From DASPKM01 sp963817075 (GTDB taxonomy: Bacteria; Bacteroidota; Bacteroidia; Chitinophagales; Chitinophagaceae), in assembly GCA_963817075.1 (NCBI GenBank), contig CAWFMT010000009.1, positions 310,001 to 374,000 of the forward strand: 64,000 nucleotides of DNA. The letters run 5' to 3'. This document shows positions 19,065-28,433 of this stretch, piece after piece (within the stretch, counting starts at the first letter, position 1; the number at the start of each line of letters is the position of its first letter). The notes beneath the pieces are model-generated. The model was not told where the DNA came from, searched no databases, and saw only the letters and a program-made list of their open reading frames with translations. The translations under genes and the position numbers were made by a program.

Positions 19065-20248
19065 AAATTCTATTCGTACATAATAAATACCAACAGGCAG
19101 GGGGAGAGGATGTTGCAGTAGAACTGGAAGCTGCATTGCTTCAGGAAAAGGGTCACGAGGTTAGAACAATATTATTTCAGAATACAATTCCTGCTGGAAG
19201 TATTGCAAAGTTGAACGAAGGCAGGAAGTCGATATTTAATACGAACTCACTTGAGATTGTCAAAAGCGCAATAAAAGAATTCAAGCCCGATCTGGTTCAC
19301 GTTCATAATCTTTTTTTTCATGCCTCGCCTTCGGTATTATATGCCTGTAAAGAAATGAAGGTTCCTGTTGTAATGACCCTTCATAATTTTAGATTGTTAT
19401 GTGCGAATGCAATGTTCCTTAGGAATGGTAAACCCTGTGAGCTTTGCAGGAATAAGAATTTCCCGATTTTTCCGATCCGTTATAGATGTTACCGCAAATC
19501 ATCTTCCCAAAGTGCGTTGGTCCTCTCCATAACAGGCCTTCACAAAACTTTAGGTACCTGGAAAAAAAAGGTTGACAAGTTTATAGTATTAACAGAATTT
19601 TCTAAATCCAGGTTCCTGAATTCCTCGCTTGAAGTGCCTGCGGAGAGGTTGGTGGTAAAATCGAATTTTGTACCAGATCCGGGTGAGAATCATATTGATA
19701 GAGAGGATTTTTTCCTATTTGTGGGCCGACTGTCGGCTGAAAAAAATGCGGAAACCGTCCTTAAAGCTTTTTCATCGGGAATGGGAGGGAAGATCATACT
19801 CATTGGGGACGGGCCTGATCGTGAAAAATTGGAAAAGCAATTTTTGGGTAAGGGTAATATTACCTTTGCCGGTGCGCTGGATCGAAATATGGTACTGGAT
19901 CATATGAAGCGATGCAAGGCGTTGATCTTTGCGTCAACCTGGTACGAAGGCCTTCCGTTCACTATTATTGAAGCATTTGCATCGGGTACTCCTGTCATAG
20001 CTTCAAGATTAGGTTCAATGGTTGAGTTAATTGAAGACGGTTACAATGGTCTACATTTTGAAGTAGGGGATATGGAGGATCTTAAAGTGAAAATTGAACA
20101 ATTAGAGCGTTTAATTGAGGCCGGGGATAGAAGAATTTATAGTAATGCGCGAAAGACATACCTTGACCGATTCCATCCTGAAGTTCACTATCAATCTATA
20201 TATTCAATTTACCAATCGGTGATAGCTGAAAATAGTTTAGATGTTTGA
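19061..20248 (+). CDS. Glycosyltransferase family 4
   Basis: Cytoplasmic glycosyltransferase with GT-B fold, 395 residues from the ATG at 19061. This start overlaps the upstream stop (ATGA) and gives the family N-terminus MKILFVHNKYQQAGGEDVAVE; an open frame extends upstream to 19025 inside the previous gene. The N-terminal domain contains LHNFRLLCANAMF with a nearby cysteine group, and the C-terminal GT4 signature EGLPFTIIEAFASGTPVIAS lies near residue 295. It overlaps the next gene by eight bases. Donor and acceptor unknown. Confidence 0.9.
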   Translation: MKILFVHNKYQQAGGEDVAVELEAALLQEKGHEVRTILFQNTIPAGSIAKLNEGRKSIFNTNSLEIVKSAIKEFKPDLVHVHNLFFHASPSVLYACKEMKVPVVMTLHNFRLLCANAMFLRNGKPCELCRNKNFPIFPIRYRCYRKSSSQSALVLSITGLHKTLGTWKKKVDKFIVLTEFSKSRFLNSSLEVPAERLVVKSNFVPDPGENHIDREDFFLFVGRLSAEKNAETVLKAFSSGMGGKIILIGDGPDREKLEKQFLGKGNITFAGALDRNMVLDHMKRCKALIFASTWYEGLPFTIIEAFASGTPVIASRLGSMVELIEDGYNGLHFEVGDMEDLKVKIEQLERLIEAGDRRIYSNARKTYLDRFHPEVHYQSIYSIYQSVIAENSLDV

Positions 20249-20990
20249 AAAGCTTAAAATAATAAGCCTGGATATCCATCACCTCAGTTTTTCAGCCTCA
20301 CTGGAAGCTGTGATGGAATTAGGAAATAAACACACTCCTTCTTATGTCTGTTTCGCGAATGCTCATACTACTATTGAAGCTCACAAAGACAAACAATTTC
20401 GTAATGATTTGAAGAACGCCTCACTTGTTGTTGCGGACGGAAAATCAGTTGCCGTTGCAATGAAAGTATTGCATGGTAAAAAACAGGAAAGAATTGCCGG
20501 AATGGATTTCATGCCTGCATTACTCTCAAGGGCAAACGCTTTAAGGTCAAAGATCTTTTTTTACGGTTCAACTGAGGGCGTGCTTAAGCGCCTCAAAGAA
20601 AAAATGCAGGTTCGCTTTCCCGGAATCAAGATAGCGGGGATGATATCTCCTTCCTTTGGACCTGTTTCAGATGAAGAACTCGCAGAACACATCGATGCTA
20701 TTAATCAGTCCGGGGCAAATTTTGTTCTGGTTTCACTTGGCTGCCCGAAACAGGAAAAATGGATGTCAGCAAATTCTTCGCGAATCAATTCGGTTTTATT
20801 AGGTGTGGGCGGAGCATTTCCAGTTGCTGCCGGTTTACAAAGAAGGAGTCCATTGTGGATGCAAAAAAGCGGACTTGAATGGCTTCACAGGCTATTGCTT
20901 GAACCAAGGAGAATGTTCAAGAGATATCTCTATAGCAATTCCTATTTTTTATTCCTCCTGATGAAGACAAAAATGTCCAAAAAGAATTGA
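20241..20990 (+). CDS. WecG/TagA/CpsF family glycosyltransferase
   Basis: GT26-type enzyme of 249 residues that adds the second sugar (often a HexNAc derivative) to a lipid-linked sugar. Family marks are CFANAHTTIEAHKD, the catalytic-region ADGKSVAVAMKVLHG, IFFYGSTEGVLKRLKEK, SLGCPKQEKWM and GVGGAFPVAAGLQRRSP. The C-terminus is basic and hydrophobic (RYLYSNSYFLFLLM), matching membrane-associated members. With a sugar-phosphate transferase on each side of the module, this enzyme probably acts right after the priming step. Confidence 0.92.
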   Translation: MFEKLKIISLDIHHLSFSASLEAVMELGNKHTPSYVCFANAHTTIEAHKDKQFRNDLKNASLVVADGKSVAVAMKVLHGKKQERIAGMDFMPALLSRANALRSKIFFYGSTEGVLKRLKEKMQVRFPGIKIAGMISPSFGPVSDEELAEHIDAINQSGANFVLVSLGCPKQEKWMSANSSRINSVLLGVGGAFPVAAGLQRRSPLWMQKSGLEWLHRLLLEPRRMFKRYLYSNSYFLFLLMKTKMSKKN

Positions 20991-22270
20991 TGGCAAGTCC
21001 ATTCAACCTGAAAATGCGGCTGAAAGATGAAAATTCGATCTTCGAATGGCTCTGCATAGCCATCGTATACACAATTTATTTCTGGCCTGCGGGAAACTCA
21101 GGGTTAATTATTCTCCTTACGATTTACTGGTTGTTTTTCAAGAAAAAATCATTTGATCTTTCATCAGTTCGAACAAGACTAATGATCTTGTTTTGTTCGC
21201 TATTCCTTGTGGCTCTCATAGGACTCTCATATACTGAGAATATGCAGGATGGAATTTTCAGATTGCAGCAAAAATCCGCCATTTTCTTTTTCCCCTTGAT
21301 ATTTGGTACTATCAAAATATCTGAGCAATCTATAAAGAAAATTAAATTTCATTTTATCCTGGCTACTTGTCTTGCGTGCACGATCAGCATCATTTATGGT
21401 TTAATTCAATTTTTTTCTACCGGTAATCCTGACATGCTTGCAAAACACAACCTGATGATCTTCCGTGACCTGAATCCTCCTATGTCAGGGTTGCTATGTT
21501 TGGTAGCAATCATTATTCTAATCAGTGAATTTTATTGGCAGACTACAAAAAAAATCCTGTTGATTTCTGCCGTGAGCTTACTTTCCCTCTATATCTTTTT
21601 GTTGAGTGTTCGTCTGGTAATTGCCTGTTTGCTGGGCGTCCTGCTGATTTTTGCAATGAGGTCAATTACATCAGTCATGCACAGGATTCTCCTTGCGGCT
21701 ATGCTGATTCTCGTTTCGGTATTAGCTACAGTATTTATTCCAACATTCAATAAACAATGGAAGGAACTTGTGGATTTTTCTGCATCCAATACTATTGTTC
21801 TTGATAAGGATGAATCCCTTGGCCGGGGATGGGGAGGGAAATCCATCAGGATTGCCATTTGGAAATGTAGTAAGGATGTCCTTTCTGATCATTGGCTTAC
21901 TGGTGTAGGGACGGGAGATGTTCAGGACAGTCTTCAGGCCGCATATGAAAAAAGAAAATTCTATTTTGCGGCTTATCATAACACCTATAATGCGCATAAC
22001 CAATACCTGGAATTCTGGCTTGCTAATGGATTACCGGGCTTACTTATTTATATTCTTTGTTTGATTGTGCCGCTTTTGTTATACCAAAAGTATCAGGGAA
22101 GTTTAGGATATAGTTTATTCCTCGCTATTGTGATCATAATATCATTCACCGAAACCTTTCTGAACGTAAACAAAGGAATTATATGGTATTCTTTTTTTAA
22201 TTCGATATTTGCTTTCACCTATGGAAACCAAAATAAAATGTCAAAAACACTAGATAAAAAAGCACTCTGA
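20990..22270 (+). CDS. O-antigen ligase family membrane protein
   Basis: About 426 residues, 10-12 membrane helices. The ATG at 20990 overlaps the preceding TGA by one base; a TTG one codon earlier is less likely. The big periplasmic loop carries GVGTGDVQDSLQAAYEKR and NAHNQYLEFWLANGLPGLL, the Wzy_C/O-antigen ligase signature. It resembles the protein at 38070-39377 in this loop, and each has a small Wzz-like gene next to it, so the pairs look like duplicated polymerase/length-control units. It may polymerise or ligate the glycan of this module. Confidence 0.82.
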   Translation: MASPFNLKMRLKDENSIFEWLCIAIVYTIYFWPAGNSGLIILLTIYWLFFKKKSFDLSSVRTRLMILFCSLFLVALIGLSYTENMQDGIFRLQQKSAIFFFPLIFGTIKISEQSIKKIKFHFILATCLACTISIIYGLIQFFSTGNPDMLAKHNLMIFRDLNPPMSGLLCLVAIIILISEFYWQTTKKILLISAVSLLSLYIFLLSVRLVIACLLGVLLIFAMRSITSVMHRILLAAMLILVSVLATVFIPTFNKQWKELVDFSASNTIVLDKDESLGRGWGGKSIRIAIWKCSKDVLSDHWLTGVGTGDVQDSLQAAYEKRKFYFAAYHNTYNAHNQYLEFWLANGLPGLLIYILCLIVPLLLYQKYQGSLGYSLFLAIVIIISFTETFLNVNKGIIWYSFFNSIFAFTYGNQNKMSKTLDKKAL

Positions 22271-22274
22271 CCGC

Positions 22275-23114
22275 ATGCAAGAAAAACAACCAAAATCTTC
22301 GGAAGAAATAGATCTGCTTTATTTTCTGAATCCAATTAGAACTGGAATTAGTAATTACCTGCATCGGTTGTGGCGTAATAAGATTGTTTTCTTTCTCATC
22401 GTACTTATTATTACCGCACTGGGATATGGTGTTCGATTCATCATTCCCCCTGCCTTTCAGACAGAAGGATTGTTTGTTTCTAATTTATTGCCTGCAAAAT
22501 ATTGTGGCGTCATGATCAAAAATCTTGACCAGTTACTAGCAGAAGGAAATTTGCCTGTGGCCGCGTCCCAACTTCAGATCAGTGCAGAAATGGCAAGTAC
22601 CATAAAGAAGATTCAAGTAATCGCTGATCCAGATACTGCTTATCATAGGAGAGATACAGTTCCCTCAGTTTTTAGGGTGAGTTTGATTCTATCCGATATG
22701 AAATCACTTGATACCATCCAGTCAGGTATTATGAAATATTTGGAAGGAGGTGAGTATGGGAGGAAGAAGAAAGAAGCCAGATCCAGAATTGCTTCCGCAC
22801 TCACATATGCAATTTCGGGCATACCAAATTCTGATTCCTTACAACTCATGCCGGGAACTGGTCAATCGGATAGTTATGATGTTGGTATTTCGCAACAGGC
22901 CAGATTACTCAATCTTCAGGAATTGTTAAGACTAAATGAAGAGGTATCAGCGAACACCAATGTTGAAGTTGCACAACCGTTTTTTACAAGACAACATCAT
23001 AATTATCCCGACTATAACAAATACCTCAAGTATGGATTTCTTCTATCCTTATTATTAGCCTTATTGGTAATCCTATTTCTTGGGAATAAGCAGACAATAA
23101 AAACTACAAATTAG
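22275..23114 (+). CDS. Wzz-like chain-length determinant protein
   Basis: A 279-residue protein with a cytosolic N-terminus, one membrane helix near residues 36-58 (IVFFLIVLIITALGYGVRFI), a periplasmic domain with helical stretches, and a C-terminal helix (LKYGFLLSLLLALLVILFLG). That topology is typical of Wzz/polysaccharide co-polymerases that set glycan length. No Walker motifs or tyrosine-kinase domain are fused. It starts four bases after the ligase-like gene and is functionally paired with it. The only other such protein here is at 37159-38025. Function inferred from topology and context. Confidence 0.7.
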   Translation: MQEKQPKSSEEIDLLYFLNPIRTGISNYLHRLWRNKIVFFLIVLIITALGYGVRFIIPPAFQTEGLFVSNLLPAKYCGVMIKNLDQLLAEGNLPVAASQLQISAEMASTIKKIQVIADPDTAYHRRDTVPSVFRVSLILSDMKSLDTIQSGIMKYLEGGEYGRKKKEARSRIASALTYAISGIPNSDSLQLMPGTGQSDSYDVGISQQARLLNLQELLRLNEEVSANTNVEVAQPFFTRQHHNYPDYNKYLKYGFLLSLLLALLVILFLGNKQTIKTTN

Positions 23115-23123
23115 GTTTCAGGA

Positions 23124-23885
23124 TTAGGAAGCTGTCTCAATTGATTTAACAGAGAAGGAATCAGGCAGAAGATTTTGATCTTCCTGCGTTTGATTGACAG
23201 CAGACTTGTAGAACAGTATCCTGATGGTTTGGGCAAAGGTCATCCTGATGATCCTCATGTCCAGCCAGAGGTTGCAGTTACGTACATAGAAGGCATCGAA
23301 TTGGTAGCGGTGAAAGATGCTTTCAAAATCCCGGGTAGGTCCTCTGAATCCTTTTACCTGTGCCAGTCCGGTAATGCCGGGTTTGAGAAAATTCCTGAAT
23401 TTATAAGCTGGAACGATTTTGGAGAATTTCTCACAATCCGAGTGCATATGTGGCCTTGGCCCCACGATGCTCATGTGACCGAGCAGGACATTAAGGAATT
23501 GAGGAAGTTCATCAAGACTTGAGATACGCAGGAACCTGCCCAACCGGGTGATTCGTACGTCATTGTCCTCAGCCTGTTTGTTATGAGCCTCGCTATTGAC
23601 CACCATGGTACGGAACTTCAGGCAGTTGAAGGTTCTTCCACCCATGCCCACACGCTTCTGAACGAAAAAGATAGGTCCCCTGGAATCCATCCTGATCAAA
23701 AGTGCGAGGATGGGGAAAAGCCAGGTACCAACAAGCAATAAAAAGAAGGCAGACATGACCAGGTCAAAGACGCGCTTGAAGCTCAAATAGAATCTCTTCC
23801 GGTCGATATAGGAGCGTAGAAAATCAACATCTGTGTCTACGAAAGAATTCCTGTCCGAAAATAGGGTCGTACTCTTGTTCGTCAT
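23124..23885 (-). CDS. Sugar-phosphate transferase (polyisoprenyl-phosphate glycosyl-1-phosphate transferase), copy 2
   Basis: Near-identical to the gene at 14884-15645. By eye the 253-residue proteins differ only at positions 2, 156, 201, 206, 238, 250 and 251, and all catalytic elements (D125-E126 in SLDELPQ, GPRPH, KRVG...FRTM) are unchanged. DNA identity stops within about 20 bases upstream of the ATG and at the 3' end of the gene, so the duplicated unit is essentially one gene. It converges on the Wzz-like gene, with nine bases between the stops. Both copies are in direct orientation, about 8.2 kb apart. It primes glycan assembly as described for copy 1. Confidence 0.92.
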   Translation of the reverse strand: MTNKSTTLFSDRNSFVDTDVDFLRSYIDRKRFYLSFKRVFDLVMSAFFLLLVGTWLFPILALLIRMDSRGPIFFVQKRVGMGGRTFNCLKFRTMVVNSEAHNKQAEDNDVRITRLGRFLRISSLDELPQFLNVLLGHMSIVGPRPHMHSDCEKFSKIVPAYKFRNFLKPGITGLAQVKGFRGPTRDFESIFHRYQFDAFYVRNCNLWLDMRIIRMTFAQTIRILFYKSAVNQTQEDQNLLPDSFSVKSIETAS

Positions 23886-24278
23886 GTGGATAAAGTAAGC
23901 TTACAAAAAAATACGGATGTTTTGAATTTTCAGTTCTGCAAAGAAAATCCATTTTGGTCATTGAACCATGAATCAGCTTATCTTTTTTGCACTGGTTGCA
24001 TGATTTTGAATCTTTTTATCAATGTTTTAAGTATGGTTGCACCGCCAGTTTTTAATTCATCATAGGAACTTGTTTATTGATCAGCCTGTATACATGATTA
24101 CCTCTAGTGTTTAGTGAGGATTTTTACTAGAACAGGTCACGGTTTTCCTCATCTGATATAATGTCGATTTTCAAATGAAATTTCAAATACTTTTGCTTTC
24201 AACCGAGCAGATGAATTTGCTTTCAAAGAGGAACTATTAAACTGGACGAGTTAGGCTTATTCTTTTTAACCGACAAAG
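23886..24278. other. 393-base intergenic region between divergent genes
   Basis: AT-rich spacer between the minus-strand sugar transferase copy 2 and the plus-strand DUF1972 gene. A TACTTTTG box (24188-24195, plus) fits the TAnnTTTG -7 consensus and could drive the DUF1972 gene with a UTR of about 80 bases. No -33 element, RNA gene or coding frame was recognised in the rest. Confidence 0.4.
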
Positions 24279-25403
24279 ATGAAAATCGGTATTCTGGGCA
24301 CCCGGGGGATCCCGAACGCATACGGAGGCTTTGAACAGTTTGCCCAGTACCTGGCTAAAGGCTTACAGGAACGGCAACACGAAGTATATGTATATAATTC
24401 AAGCGAACATCCCTATAAAGGAAACGAGTGGAAAGGAATCAGTATCATTCATTGTAAAGATTGGGAAGGCCAGATAGGAACTCCTGGTCAGTTCATATAT
24501 GATTACAATTGCCTGGTTGATGCAAGAAAAAGGAAGTTTGATATTCTTCTTCAACTAGGTTACACAAGTAGCTCTGTTTGGTATTGGCTTTGGCCGGGCA
24601 GTGCGGTAAATATTGTAAATATGGACGGTTTGGAATGGAAACGAGCCAAGTATAAAAAAGCAACAAGAAAGTTTCTTCAAATGGCCGAAGGTCTCGCGGC
24701 AAAACATGCAGATATCCTGATATCGGATTCAATTGGCATTCAGGATTACATCACTAAAAAATACAATAAAGACTCACTCTACATTCCTTATGGAGCTGAA
24801 ATTCCATCTGAATATCGCGCGTCAATCCTGAACGATTGGCATTTGAAAAAGGGAAATTACCTTCTGGTGATTGCAAGAATGGAACCTGAAAACAATATTG
24901 AAACTATAATCAAAGGTTATCTGGATTCATCAAGTACACTCGAACTGGTAATAATTGGAAGTACAGCAAACCGCTTCGGCAGTTATCTGAAAGATAAGTA
25001 CAGAGATAAGCAGATCAGGTTTCTGGGTGCTATCTATGATTCAGAATCAACAAATGTTATAAGACATTTTTCGAAGATATATCTGCATGGGCATTCAGTA
25101 GGGGGCACTAACCCTTCACTTTTGGAAGCGATGGCATGCGAGTGTAATATCATCGCTCATAATAATTCCTTCAACAAGACCATTCTTCAGGATGATGCCT
25201 TCTATTTTGAAGATCATTTTGATATTACTTCTATCCTCAACAATGACCAGGAAGATGAGATCATCTCCTCACACATGAGAAAAAATCTGGAGAAGATCAG
25301 GACAAGATTTAATTGGGAAAAAATCATTGATGATTATGAATCAGTGTTCCTGGAAGCCCTGACCCAGACTGGCAGAATCTCCAAACAGAACCGGCTTGTA
25401 TGA
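24279..25403 (+). CDS. DUF1972-type glycosyltransferase (GT4, rhamnosyltransferase-like)
   Basis: The 374-residue protein begins MKIGILGTRGIPNAYGGFEQ, the hallmark of DUF1972 domain glycosyltransferases, followed by a GT4 C-terminal domain with GAIYDSESTNVIRHFSKIYLHGHSVGG and NPSLLEAMAC. Family members include rhamnosyltransferases of surface glycans, but the sugar is not deducible here. It overlaps the next GT4 gene by four bases (ATGA) and starts a new plus-strand operon after a 393-base spacer. Confidence 0.9.
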   Translation: MKIGILGTRGIPNAYGGFEQFAQYLAKGLQERQHEVYVYNSSEHPYKGNEWKGISIIHCKDWEGQIGTPGQFIYDYNCLVDARKRKFDILLQLGYTSSSVWYWLWPGSAVNIVNMDGLEWKRAKYKKATRKFLQMAEGLAAKHADILISDSIGIQDYITKKYNKDSLYIPYGAEIPSEYRASILNDWHLKKGNYLLVIARMEPENNIETIIKGYLDSSSTLELVIIGSTANRFGSYLKDKYRDKQIRFLGAIYDSESTNVIRHFSKIYLHGHSVGGTNPSLLEAMACECNIIAHNNSFNKTILQDDAFYFEDHFDITSILNNDQEDEIISSHMRKNLEKIRTRFNWEKIIDDYESVFLEALTQTGRISKQNRLV

Positions 25404-26506
25404 GGATAGGGATTGATGCCAAGCAATATTTTACTGGCCCTGTCAGCTCCAGGGTCATACTTCAGAATCTTCTTCCTCAACTTTTTGACTTATATACTGA
25501 ACATGATTGGTTTGTTTTTTTTGACAAAAAAGATGAGCATAGAGTTAATCCTTTCAGCCACCAAAAAATCTCTATTCGCTATGTTCATACACCAACCAAT
25601 ATGCTTTCAAACCTGTTATTGCTCCCTCGACAGATTAGAAAAGATAATCTGGATGTAACGCTTTTCATGATGTTCGCTCCCTTCATTAAAAAAAGCAAAT
25701 CAGTCGTCTTTATACATGATGTCCTCTTTATGGATCATCCCGAATATTTTACGTGGAAGGAAAAATCCTATTTCAAGCCAATTTTATGGCTGACAAAAAA
25801 AGCTGACCGCATTATTTGCACAACGAATTATGTATCTGATAAACTGCTGCAATATCATTTTGTAAAAAGTAAAGCGAAGATTGATATCGCCAGCCTGGGT
25901 ATTTCCAATGAATTCAGGCCCGTAGAGAAGCATGAAGAGCAACTGCTTAATGCAATCAGGGAAAAATTCAATCTGCCTGAATCTTATATCCTCTTTGTGG
26001 GGCGATTGAATGCAAGAAAAAATATAGAAGGATTATTGAAAGCTGTACCTCTCATAATGGACAAGGAGATCAAAATAGTGATCGTTGGAGAAGAAAATTG
26101 GAAAGCACCCGACCTTAAAGGGCTTTTATCTGACCCCGTCCTTGCCAAGCGGATTCTATTTACAGGCAAAATTACAGATCATGAATTAGAGGCAGTTTAT
26201 GCAATGGCGACCATATTTTGTTTTCCTTCCTTTGCAGAAGGCTTCGGTCTGCCTCCTTTGGAAGCTATGGCATCAGGCATTCCTGTTATTGTTTCCAAAA
26301 CTTCTGCTATACCGGAAGTATGCGGTGATGCAGCAGTGTATATAGATCCAGATCAACCAGAGGAAATTGCATCCGCGATCAGCATGTTATTAACAGACAA
26401 AACCTTTTACGATGAAAAGAAACAGGCTGGTCTTAAGCGAGCCGCAAATTTTACCTGGGAAAAAACGGCACATCAGGTGATGAAAAGCCTTGTAGCCGCA
26501 TGGTAA
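25400..26506 (+). CDS. Glycosyltransferase family 4 (mannosyltransferase-like)
   Basis: GT-B fold enzyme of 368 residues. The C-terminal half carries the donor-binding pattern: YILFVGRLNARKNIEGLLKA near residue 195 and FPSFAEGFGLPPLEAMASGIPV near 275 (the EX7E motif), followed by PEVCGDAAVYIDP. Such proteins often transfer mannose or related hexoses from NDP-sugars to growing polysaccharide. Translationally coupled to the DUF1972 gene upstream. Specificity unknown. Confidence 0.9.
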   Translation: MRIGIDAKQYFTGPVSSRVILQNLLPQLFDLYTEHDWFVFFDKKDEHRVNPFSHQKISIRYVHTPTNMLSNLLLLPRQIRKDNLDVTLFMMFAPFIKKSKSVVFIHDVLFMDHPEYFTWKEKSYFKPILWLTKKADRIICTTNYVSDKLLQYHFVKSKAKIDIASLGISNEFRPVEKHEEQLLNAIREKFNLPESYILFVGRLNARKNIEGLLKAVPLIMDKEIKIVIVGEENWKAPDLKGLLSDPVLAKRILFTGKITDHELEAVYAMATIFCFPSFAEGFGLPPLEAMASGIPVIVSKTSAIPEVCGDAAVYIDPDQPEEIASAISMLLTDKTFYDEKKQAGLKRAANFTWEKTAHQVMKSLVAAW

Positions 26507-26741
26507 TTTGGAAGTAGGCTGCGGAAGGTTGAATAGTTGATTTGTTGAATAGTAATTAGTTCTTTACTAACTCTAAAGCCTAAACTCCAAACCAGAAACT
26601 AGTTCCTTAACCTGAATACCCGCATTATTAATAAAAAATTATTCTGCACATTTGCACAAATTTTAGGGAGCAAACTTGTATTAGATGATTCGGGAAGTTC
26701 TGTAAGCAAGGGATTGACGAACAACGCAAACCACTTTTGAG
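26507..26741. other. Spacer with inverted copy of the TCAACAA-type repeat
   Basis: 26528-26552 (TTGAATAGTTGATTTGTTGAATAG) is the reverse-strand form of the repeat at 37016, 39357 and 39563. 26570-26600 is a CTAAACTCCAAACC-type simple stretch. No gene or clear promoter box recognised. Confidence 0.45.
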
Positions 26742-28433
26742 ATGGCCACATCCAACATTAAAAAAATTATCTCCTGGATTATTATCCTGTTGCCCGTCGG
26801 TACTTTTTTTGGGCTTTTTTTCTGGTTTACAGTTGACGCACCTATCAATGATGACTATGCGTCGCTCCTGGGATTTTTTAATAATTATGCAACAGCTCCA
26901 TCCAATGGCGCCAAGATGAAATTTTTGTTCGATCAGGCCAATGAACATAAGATCGTATATCCCAGGATCTGGACGATTCTAAGCTATAAAATATTCAACA
27001 CGATCAATTTCAATTTCCTCTGTCTTATTGGGAATTTGTCATTGGTTGGAATGGCAATGGTGTTTTATAATAAGTTCAGGAATATTGGGAAACCACTATA
27101 TCTCTTCATTCCTGTAACGGTGCTGTTATTTAACCTCGCCTCCTGGGAGAACATCACGTTTGCCATGTGCGCCTTGTCAAACTTCACAGTATATCTGTTC
27201 ATTCTCTTAAGTCTGCATTACTTAACCTCTTCAGAAGGAAATACAACGAAGACACTTTTGCTTGCAGGACTCTTTCTGGCTCTTGCCCTGTTTACACAAG
27301 GAGGTGGTGTTAGCCTTGTTCCTGTTTCTATTTTTATTCTACTTTATAGAAAACGGTTTAAGAGTAAATTGATCTATGGTGTTATAATTGTCCTGTTATT
27401 AGGAATCTATTTTTATGGATTCGATTCACCTCAGCATATAGGCAATACACTAACTGAGCTCAAGGGAAGGGCGATTCTTTTCGCATTTTCATTTCTTGGC
27501 AATGCGTTGAATTACTTCTTGATTTATACAAATGATGCGCAGGAATCTCTAGGCATCACCGCTATCGTGGGATTTGTCTTTTTTGTATTGTTCCTGTATA
27601 TCACAAAAACAAAATACTACCAGAGAAACTTATTCAATTATAGTGTGATGCTGCTGGTGGTTTGTACAGCTTTCTTAACAGCCTTATCAAGATCACCATA
27701 TGGGTGGGATTTTGCGGCAGCTTCCAGGTATCGTATCAATGGCATTATTTTCCTCATTTCGTTGTATTTGTGGTTCATTGAGACCTATAAGGTAGAAACA
27801 AGAAAAAAATCTGCGATTGTTCTAGCCATGACTGGTCTTTATTTTATTATGATCAATCTCAATCATTATGAATACCTGGGCATTAGAGAGCAGCAGACCA
27901 ATTTTGGAATAATTGGGTATAATGCAGGGAAACCTGAATTTCTAAATGGCGATAAAACTCAGACTGAGATGAACGCTAATATACTGAAACGTGCAGCTGA
28001 ATTAAATACTTATCATCTTCCTACCAATGCCGATCTTGCTTATTATTATCCATATGGTTTAAGGCAACCAAAAAAGGTGATAAAAGATGATCCAACGCTC
28101 GAAATGCCATTCAGTGTTCGCGAAATCCACCAGCTTGGAAATGATTACTTTATTGATGGATTTGCATTTATCACAGGCAATTCAGCACGAACTCAGAAAG
28201 TGTTTATAGGTTTCCAAAACCAGAGCGATTCAGTACCCGTATTCTTTGGTTCAAAACAGATTGCCAGATATGATTTAAATCCATATTTCAACAAGTGGAA
28301 CCTGAAAGATGGAGGATATATGGCAAGGATTCATGCAGTTGACATTAAGCGAGGAGAGAACAAGATCTGGATAATGGTGTCAGTTAATGGGAAGGAGAAG
28401 ATGGCTATAACAGATAAAGTAATTACGAGATGA
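26742..28433 (+). CDS. Large polytopic membrane protein, probable GT-C type glycosyltransferase
   Basis: The 563 residues contain about 11 membrane helices in the first 370, then a soluble C-terminal domain of roughly 190 residues that ends in a beta-rich segment. The first extracytoplasmic loop after helix 1 has VDAPINDDYASL, an acidic pair at the position where GT-C polyprenyl-phosphate-sugar transferases place their catalytic Asp. I do not recognise the exact family. The setting among glycosyltransferases and epimerases supports glycan assembly or decoration from a lipid-linked sugar. The nearby GT2 gene (30760) could supply such a donor. Confidence 0.55.
   Translation: MATSNIKKIISWIIILLPVGTFFGLFFWFTVDAPINDDYASLLGFFNNYATAPSNGAKMKFLFDQANEHKIVYPRIWTILSYKIFNTINFNFLCLIGNLSLVGMAMVFYNKFRNIGKPLYLFIPVTVLLFNLASWENITFAMCALSNFTVYLFILLSLHYLTSSEGNTTKTLLLAGLFLALALFTQGGGVSLVPVSIFILLYRKRFKSKLIYGVIIVLLLGIYFYGFDSPQHIGNTLTELKGRAILFAFSFLGNALNYFLIYTNDAQESLGITAIVGFVFFVLFLYITKTKYYQRNLFNYSVMLLVVCTAFLTALSRSPYGWDFAAASRYRINGIIFLISLYLWFIETYKVETRKKSAIVLAMTGLYFIMINLNHYEYLGIREQQTNFGIIGYNAGKPEFLNGDKTQTEMNANILKRAAELNTYHLPTNADLAYYYPYGLRQPKKVIKDDPTLEMPFSVREIHQLGNDYFIDGFAFITGNSARTQKVFIGFQNQSDSVPVFFGSKQIARYDLNPYFNKWNLKDGGYMARIHAVDIKRGENKIWIMVSVNGKEKMAITDKVITR

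Noticed and set aside
14884..23885. Composite transposon bounded by the two duplicated genes
   Set aside because: The repeated unit is a glycosyl-phosphate transferase gene, with no transposase, terminal inverted repeats or target duplications visible.
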